Below, piece by piece: positions 56,758-64,000 of a stretch of 64,000 nucleotides of DNA. Position 1 is the stretch's first letter, and every line of letters starts with the position of its first letter. The stretch lies in assembly GCA_019828545.1 (NCBI GenBank), contig JACVRA010000171.1, forward strand, positions 372,001-436,000. The letters run 5' to 3'. Below the pieces are notes generated by a model. The model had not been told where the DNA came from and did not search any database. It saw only the letters and a list, made by a program, of their open reading frames with translations. The translations under genes and the position numbers were made by a program. This DNA is from Paracamarosporium sp. OC-R06-R3. Taxonomy: Eukaryota; Ascomycota; Dothideomycetes; Pleosporales; Didymosphaeriaceae.

Positions 56758-58153
56758 TCACACTTTCTCAGCGTCATTGATACCACCATTAGTGATGATA
56801 TAAGTAGCTTCTTTCTCCGGCATGTCTAGACAGATATTAGTGGTGAGAACTTCCAAGAGATCAGCTAGCGCCTACCAGGGGAGTCTTGAATCTTCGCAAC
56901 TCGTTCTTCACCACGGCCCTTGCGAAGTAGGATGCGAGTGGCAGAAGCATGGGCAAGGATGTGGCCGCCAACAGGCTTGCGACCGTCTGCACCTGCAAAG
57001 AGAGCGCTCGCTCCTGGATCACTCTGCACTTGGTTCGTCATGAAAACAGCAACATTGAATTCTTGCCAAGTTAGTGAATATCCTCAGTGCTGACTTGGGC
57101 CGTGCAATGGCTCACCTTCAGCAACGTGAGTCAGCTTAGAAAGGAATTGATTGAGCTTCTGCTGGCGCTCATTGAGCTCGCCGCGGCCGACATAGTCTAC
57201 GCGAAATAAGGCCATGATGCTGTCGATGATAAGGAGACGGTACTCGTTGTTGACAAAGTACTCAGCAACCTTGTTGAGGAGCTCCATTTGATGCTCAGAA
57301 TTGACAGCACGAGCATAGGTGATGTTTTCGAGGGCTAGAAATATTAGTATTGACAACAGCTAGCACGAGTTACGTACTTTGTTCGGGATCCACGCCAAAA
57401 CGCTCGGCAATTTGCGAGATCCTCTCAGGCCGAAAGGTACCCTCAGTATCTAGACCCGACGGTTAGTTCCAACGGAAATGTCATTGCGATTGAAATTCTT
57501 ACCGATGAATGCAACCTTGCCCTCAGCACCACCAAGGTCCTTGGGAAGCTGGGCAATAACAGACATGGTGTGGGATAGCTGAGTCTTTCCGCAACGAAAC
57601 TCACCAAATACTTCACTGATACTCATGGTTGCAAAGCCGCTACCATGGTCAGTGAGATGCAATCCAGAGGAAGTCAAGCACTCACCCTCCAAGGATAGTG
57701 TCGAACTGCTTGCTCCCGGTTGATATTTTGAGAACCCTCTTACGCTGCTGACCAAGATCATGCGCAGTCTGGAAGCCGCCGCTCGCAGGCTGTGTGCGAG
57801 GTCAGCCACTGATCGTCGAGGCTTGCGATATAGTATACGGTCTTACCTGACATTTCGCGAGAGCGTCCTTGACCTTGTCCACCTTGATTTCACTGAACCC
57901 TTTGATCTTCGCAAGAGTCCGCCTCGTAGCAGCATGCACGCTCGCTATGGTGTAATAGCCATTGGCCTTTAGCTTCGCGATGTCAACAGCTCCAATTCCG
58001 TGCGCCTGGATGGCATCGATGTCAACAATGAAGCCTTCCTATTGCGCGACGCAGTCAGCTCAATGTGCCCGCATGTAATTTCGGCGAATGGCGATATTTC
58101 GAGGTACTCACGTCATTTCCAGATTCGTCACTCGCAACTGAGGAGGGTGCCAT
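56758..58153 (-). CDS. DMC1: Meiotic recombinase DMC1
   Basis: Eight exons (58153-58112, 58038-57847, 57789-57686, 57639-57503, 57449-57378, 57334-57116, 57061-56876, 56825-56758) give about 339 residues, the normal Dmc1 length. Dmc1 forms nucleoprotein filaments for strand exchange between homologues in meiosis. The N-terminal helix-hairpin region has [20 protein letters not shown]. The Walker A motif GEFRCGKT is at about 125-132, and Walker B LLIID at about 216-220. The conserved [26 protein letters not shown] and [25 protein letters not shown] complete the protein. Every splice junction restores conserved RecA-family sequence. The N-terminus and the DMC1-typical wording of the core favour DMC1 over RAD51. 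An intact gene suggests sexual competence. Confidence 0.94.
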
Positions 58154-59228
58154 TGCTGTGAAGTGAGGATGTAGCGGGAACGATGTACGGAAAAGTAACG
58201 AGAGATGAGCGAAGGGATAGAAAGTGAAAAGAAGTCAGAGATAGGTGTAGACGCGCAAGGAGGAGAAGAGATTTGTCGAGTGTGAGGGCGTTGCGAGGGA
58301 AAGAGCGGACGGGTTCGCGCTAAGTCGCGTGGTCAGAGTGGAAGGAAAGAGCATTGGCAGTGTACAGTCCGGTCCATTTCAATGGATATTTACACTTCAA
58401 GCAAGATGGCGCTTGATATGGTACAGTGAGGTAAGATTCGAATTGCAAATGCGAGCCGTAAAAGGTCATTACATGTCGAGAGCCAAGCGTGTTGAGTCCC
58501 CATTCTACCCCATACACTCTTCCTACATGTTGGTTTAGCCAGTCTCGATATGAACAGTAACTGGGTTGATGAGTGTATAATTTATGAGAGATGCCATGCT
58601 ATGCAACCTCGCTTAAGCAAGGAAAAGACTTGGGTAGGTAGACAAACACAAAATGAAACTAAAGGGGCAGGGGCAAGGTCAACCAACTCTCCTCCGACAA
58701 ACCCACACAACTACATCTTCCGTACACGTTCCCATCCTTTCCGTTCTCAGTCCTCTCAAGCCCCATCCCAATCCCTCCAACTAGCTTTCCACTACCAAAC
58801 CACCACAGCCGCCTTCCCTAGGTTGTCCCCGACAAGATCTAGTCTATCCGAGTCCTTCTCCACCTGCCAGACCAGAAAGAGGGTCCAAGCAAGGTGATGT
58901 CGACAGAAATACAAGGAAAGATAGAAGTTTGCCGTCCCTCAAGTGTCGCCAAGCCGTTTGTTGTTCCAAGTAATGGTATGATAGATTTTCCGCGTAAGGG
59001 GATATAACGTTCGTGGGTATCAGCGTAGGATTCGTGAAAACTTTTCTCCTTTCTCGATGACAGTAACTCGTGATGCATGAAGTTTGCCGAATGATGCCGG
59101 AAAGGCCAAATAAACGAAAGTGGGCAGCAAAGACAAAAGCAGGATCCAAACAGTCGATAATAAATGTCGTGATATTTATCAAGGCGATGTTACTCGCGCT
59201 CGACATGTAGCAGTATGCTTAAAGGAGA
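58154..59228. other. Intergenic region, DMC1 promoter and zinc-knuckle gene 3' end
   Basis: About 1.1 kb between DMC1 (-) and the zinc-knuckle gene (-). The first 200 bp are the DMC1 leader and promoter; the rest includes the 3' UTR of the zinc-knuckle gene. No gene was supported. Confidence 0.45.
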
Positions 59229-60070
59229 TTAAGCAACGGCGGGCGTTGGGGCAACTGGGGCAACGGCAGCAGGAGCTGGCGCAGCGCTGTCACCGTTGAC
59301 CTCGGCCTGAGTGCAATCGCGAGAGATGTGGCCAGTCTCGCCACAGCGATAGCAGGTCTTGCCGGCAGTGTTGAGCGGGCCGCCGTTCGGGGCCGTGCAA
59401 TCACGGGAGATGTGACCCAACTTGCCGCAGGCGTAGCACTTCATAGCCTGTGCCTGGCAATCGCGAGCGAAGTGGTTTGGCCCTCCGCACTTGTAGCAGG
59501 TAGCAGGGCGACCGCCTCCGAATCCGCCCCTGAAGCCGCCATATCCACCACGAGGTGCGCCAGCGCCACGTCCGATTCCAGCGCCCGGGTTGGGGCAGTT
59601 ACGTGCCAAGTGACCAGTGAGGCCACAGGAATAGCAACGACCGCTTGTGCCGGCGCCGGTCAGGCGGAGAGTAGGGCAGTCGGCCTGGACGTGGCCCAGG
59701 CCCTGGCAGTGGTAGCACTGCTTCGTCTCAGTGGTGCGTGGGTGAGGGCATCCGTTGGACTCGTGGCCGGGCTGCTTGCCTATGATCGAATCAGGATGCG
59801 CTCCAATATTGGTTGTGTAAAGATGACTTACAGTTGTAGCAGAGCCTCTCAGAGGATGAGCACACCTCTATCATTCTCAATCAGCATTGTGTTCCCAAAG
59901 CCGTGTCGCACAGCTCGTGTCTGCGCGACGAAGGACCCGTAAAATGCGCCATCTTGCGACAACAGGTTCGACAAGGTCCCTCGTGGCAGCCGAAGTCAAG
60001 AGGGCGGCTCACCAGCATAGTGTCCAACGTTTCCGCACTTGAAGCACGCACGACGAGATAGAGAAGACAT
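59229..60070 (-). CDS. GIS2: CCHC zinc-knuckle protein, GIS2/CNBP family
   Basis: Three exons (60070-60013, 59867-59832, 59779-59229) give about 214 residues. Seven C-x2-C-x4-H-x4-C knuckles are visible: CFKCGNVGHYAEVC, CYNCKQPGHESNGC, CYHCQGLGHVQADC, CYSCGLTGHLARNC, CYKCGGPNHFARDC, CYACGKLGHISRDC and CYRCGETGHISRDC. The first two are assembled only by splicing, which confirms the introns. An Arg/Gly-rich spacer (RGGYGGFRGGFGG) lies between knuckles 4 and 5, as in fungal members and human CNBP. The C-terminus is Ala/Pro-rich. Family members bind G-rich nucleic acids and act in translation, stress granules and telomere or transcript control. Confidence 0.94.
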
Positions 60071-61497
60071 GTTGATAGTTCCTCCTGGTATATCTGTGAC
60101 GCGTATGAGTATGTAGCGGGGTGGAGAGCGAAAAGGGGCGGCGGGAGGTATAAGAGGCTCGGAAGGGTGCGTTTGCAACGCGACTGTCGTTTACTGTGTC
60201 GGGCGCGGGGGGCTGAAAGGGGAGCGTGTGAATGGGCGCACACACCTGCTTCTGACTCTTCTTCAGTACCTTCACCTGTTCGGGCTGTCAGCGGCAGAAT
60301 TTTCGAGCCGTAGAGGGGTGACGATTGTGGGATCCGCGCCGAGGGAGACGTGGCGGCGGGCGGGCAGGGACTCCCGCGGAAGGGCACGATCCCAGGTTCA
60401 AGAGAGGCAAGCGTACCTAAGCAATCAAGTCTCCAGTCCTTCCCTCAGCAACTCGGCTGCGTCCGTCCTCCGCGCTGTGTGGGCGATGCGTGGTGTTTTA
60501 TGGGGATTGGAAGGGGCCAAGGCCGGCGGCGGGCGAAAAAGGATCTTTCGTCTGCGCAAATTGGGAGGGTGGACCCAAGCAGAATCACGGCACCAGGCCC
60601 CAGAATACGACCACGGCCAGCGCCTGCTTTGCCACGTTGGCTCTAGGGGTGCTATCACGCCTCTGTGAATGGCCATGGGCGCGGGATCGGGCCCCTTTCG
60701 AATTTGCCTGCCCGCCTCAGCCGCCTGCACGCAAGCCGAACCGAGCCCTGAGCTTCCCTCTGCATCCTAGCACCCCGCGAAATGACACAATGGCGATTGC
60801 CCGCAGCCCAACTGCCATCTGCTGGCTCGAGCACCATCCTCCAGCACCACCTAGCGCCACATCCGGCGACGACGTGCAAACGCCCTCGTCGTCTCGTGAA
60901 TAAAAGCTTGCAGCGTCAGGAGATGTCCATGGGGGCATGCTCGCCCGAGACACCGAGACCAGGCTCCACCGCGTGCGCCTAGTCGGCTCCATCCGCGGTA
61001 CTGCTGTAGCGCTCCTTGCCGCCGGGAGCAACACAGCTCGCTTCGACCCCTAGACGGCGACACAAATCGCGCGCATGCCATGTGTCACCACACGCTGCTC
61101 TTGTCCACGTGGGCTCCGGCTTGCCCGGGTAGTCCTAAACCTTCGCTCGTCAGGAGAATTACGAGTAGTACCCGAGGCTGGTTTGGAGGGTTCCTGCAGC
61201 ACAATGCTGAAACCTGGGTCAGCGGAGTGCAACCTTGACATCACCGGGCTGCGGCCTGCTGGATGCGGGCGATTGCAATGTTTCAAGTATACACCGTGTG
61301 GCACAAGTTCAAGAATTGGCGGTCGCTGCATGAGAGAACCCATTGTATTCAGAATGCGTTCAGTATATGAATATCCTTATTTCGTCATTTTTTCATGATG
61401 CCGTGAAGTGCCTACCTTTTTTTTTTTTTTTTGCACGACACTGATTGGTATGTTGCTGGCGATTGCGCTTCGCCATTAGCATTTAGTCGAGCAGCAC
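60071..61497. other. Intergenic region, GC-rich promoter of the zinc-knuckle gene
   Basis: A 1.4-kb gap in which the part near 60071-60700 is GC-rich and likely promoter plus long leader, possibly with a leader intron. Long frames on both strands have no conserved features. The 3' UTR of UAP1 is expected near 61400-61497. Confidence 0.45.
61417..61432. repeat. T16 homopolymer near the UAP1 3' end
   Basis: Sixteen consecutive T on the plus strand, about 65 bp beyond the UAP1 stop codon. On the gene's strand this is an A tract in the 3' UTR. Confidence 0.8.
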
Positions 61498-63120
<1,623 letters not shown>

Positions 63121-63659
63121 GATGCAAGCGAGGCAACGTTTGGCGGGGAAAGGGCAATAGCAAAAACAAGGTCAATGAGGAAAATGCAGTTGTAGAGAGA
63201 CGGGATGGTAGAGTGAAGTTTCTGCACGATGTCGCGGCCTCAATTAATGTTTATTGAAGAAACTAGGAGAGCAAGCTGCGGTGTACTAGAGCCGCCTGCC
63301 CCACTGCGCCTGTCTTACAGTCCCTGCCCGCGCCTCAAAGCACAGGCAACCAAAGGGCTCGTCGCAAGCGGCTGAAAGCCATCACTAAACACTAAAAATA
63401 GGCCATAATGGTAGATCATTTCATGAAAATTGTATTGTTGCGTATCTCATCTAGGTAGTTATTCAAATTGCATCAAAGTCCGCGTCTTGCGAATCGCGAT
63501 GGCTCCAACAGTAGGAAACGCCAGATGCATCCAGACAGCCAAGGGGAAAATGCGACGCCAAAAACGCAGATAGCCGAGCCAATGCAGTATAGCTGACAGA
63601 AATGATAAGGAAGACGCATCATCCTAAGCATATGTCGCCCTTCGTTGAATATTGATCCT
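63121..63659. other. UAP1 promoter and downstream gene 3' region
   Basis: About 540 bp containing the UAP1 promoter and the 3' UTR of the edge gene. No gene seen. Confidence 0.45.
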
Positions 63660-64000
63660 TTAAGAAGCGTGGCCGTTCGCCTGCACGCCATTGGCCTCAG
63701 CTTCCCCAGCCTCATTATTGGCCTTCAGCTCCTCAACCTTCAACGGCTTGGCCGGCGCGGGATTCAAAATACTCGTAGCGTCGATCAATCGAGCATTTGG
63801 ATTCAGTTCAAGGCCAAAACCAGGCTTGTCCAAAATAGAGACATCAAGGTAGCCTTTAGTAGGGATAGGCTCGTTGACGAAGAGATCACCAAACACCGGC
63901 AACACAGACTTGCCGTCTGGAGAATTTGCGAGGTACTCTTGGAAGGGAGAGTTTGCCTGGCTGACGACGAAGTGATAAGAGTATGGTCCGCTAGCGTGCG
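63660..64000 (-). CDS. Enolase-superfamily sugar-acid dehydratase, C-terminal part
   Basis: The frame is open to the window edge, so only the last ~112 residues are seen; the start lies outside. The visible end reads HASGPYSYHFVVSQANSPFQEYL, then VLPVFGDLFVNEPIPTKGYLDVSILDKPGFGLELNP, the C-terminal barrel end of mandelate racemase/muconate-lactonising enzymes. Among fungal members this most resembles L-rhamnonate dehydratase (LRA3), which works in the non-phosphorylated L-rhamnose pathway; L-galactonate dehydratase is an alternative. The acidic Ala/Glu-rich last 30 residues are extra. Confidence 0.62.
   Translation of the reverse strand, partial: HASGPYSYHFVVSQANSPFQEYLANSPDGKSVLPVFGDLFVNEPIPTKGYLDVSILDKPGFGLELNPNARLIDATSILNPAPAKPLKVEELKANNEAGEAEANGVQANGHAS

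Noticed and set aside
60228..60903. ORFs of 98-146 residues upstream of the zinc-knuckle gene
   Set aside because: Composition is typical of GC-rich leader sequence; no conserved protein features.

Overview
The window looks like nuclear chromosomal DNA of a filamentous ascomycete (Pezizomycotina; Dothideomycetes is my best guess, from protein style only). Genes are spaced at roughly 2-3 kb, introns are short (mostly 43-180 bp) with GT..AG borders, and the protein families are typically fungal: Zn2Cys6 regulator, HET domain, CYP/SDR enzymes, SWR1, DMC1, twin-CX9C CMC1. No prokaryotic operons, CRISPR arrays, convincing tRNA or rRNA genes, or intact transposons were seen. Exon borders were worked out by hand from splice signals, reading-frame phase and family conservation, so single borders may be off by a base or two.

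Left part (0-18 kb): an MFS-type transporter with a long Arg/Ser-rich N-terminus (+), the lipin-type phosphatidate phosphatase PAH1 (-), a membrane-anchored fibronectin-III/coiled-coil protein (+), TAF9 (+), the COX assembly factor CMC1 (-), a secreted calcineurin-like phosphoesterase (+) and an unrecognised 403-residue protein with an F-box-like start (+).

Accessory part (18-28 kb): a Zn2Cys6 transcription factor (-), a decayed AAA-ATPase fragment (-), a cytochrome P450 (-) and two short-chain dehydrogenases (+ and -). The P450 and the first SDR are divergently transcribed from a shared 407-bp promoter holding two CACGTG boxes and a perfect CGG-ACGT-CCG palindrome. This resembles a small metabolic gene group without a polyketide, peptide or terpene backbone gene.

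Middle (28-42 kb): UTP11 (+), a 17beta-HSD10-like SDR (-), a TMA23-like G-patch protein (+), the tRNA-His guanylyltransferase THG1 with a very long Pro/Ser-rich insertion (+), a HET-domain protein (+), a small secreted His/Lys-rich protein (+) and an unknown 297-residue protein (-). From about 42.1 to 45.1 kb there is a gene desert with two TATA-box promoter-like sites, then a broken or unresolved hypothetical gene.

Right part (47-64 kb): housekeeping and chromosome genes: SWR1 (+), an 843-residue Gly-Pro-rich protein with a PPSY motif (+), the meiotic recombinase DMC1 (-, 8 exons, intact), a seven-knuckle CCHC protein of the GIS2/CNBP family (-), UDP-GlcNAc pyrophosphorylase UAP1/QRI1 (-) and, at the edge, the C-terminal part of an enolase-superfamily sugar-acid dehydratase (-).
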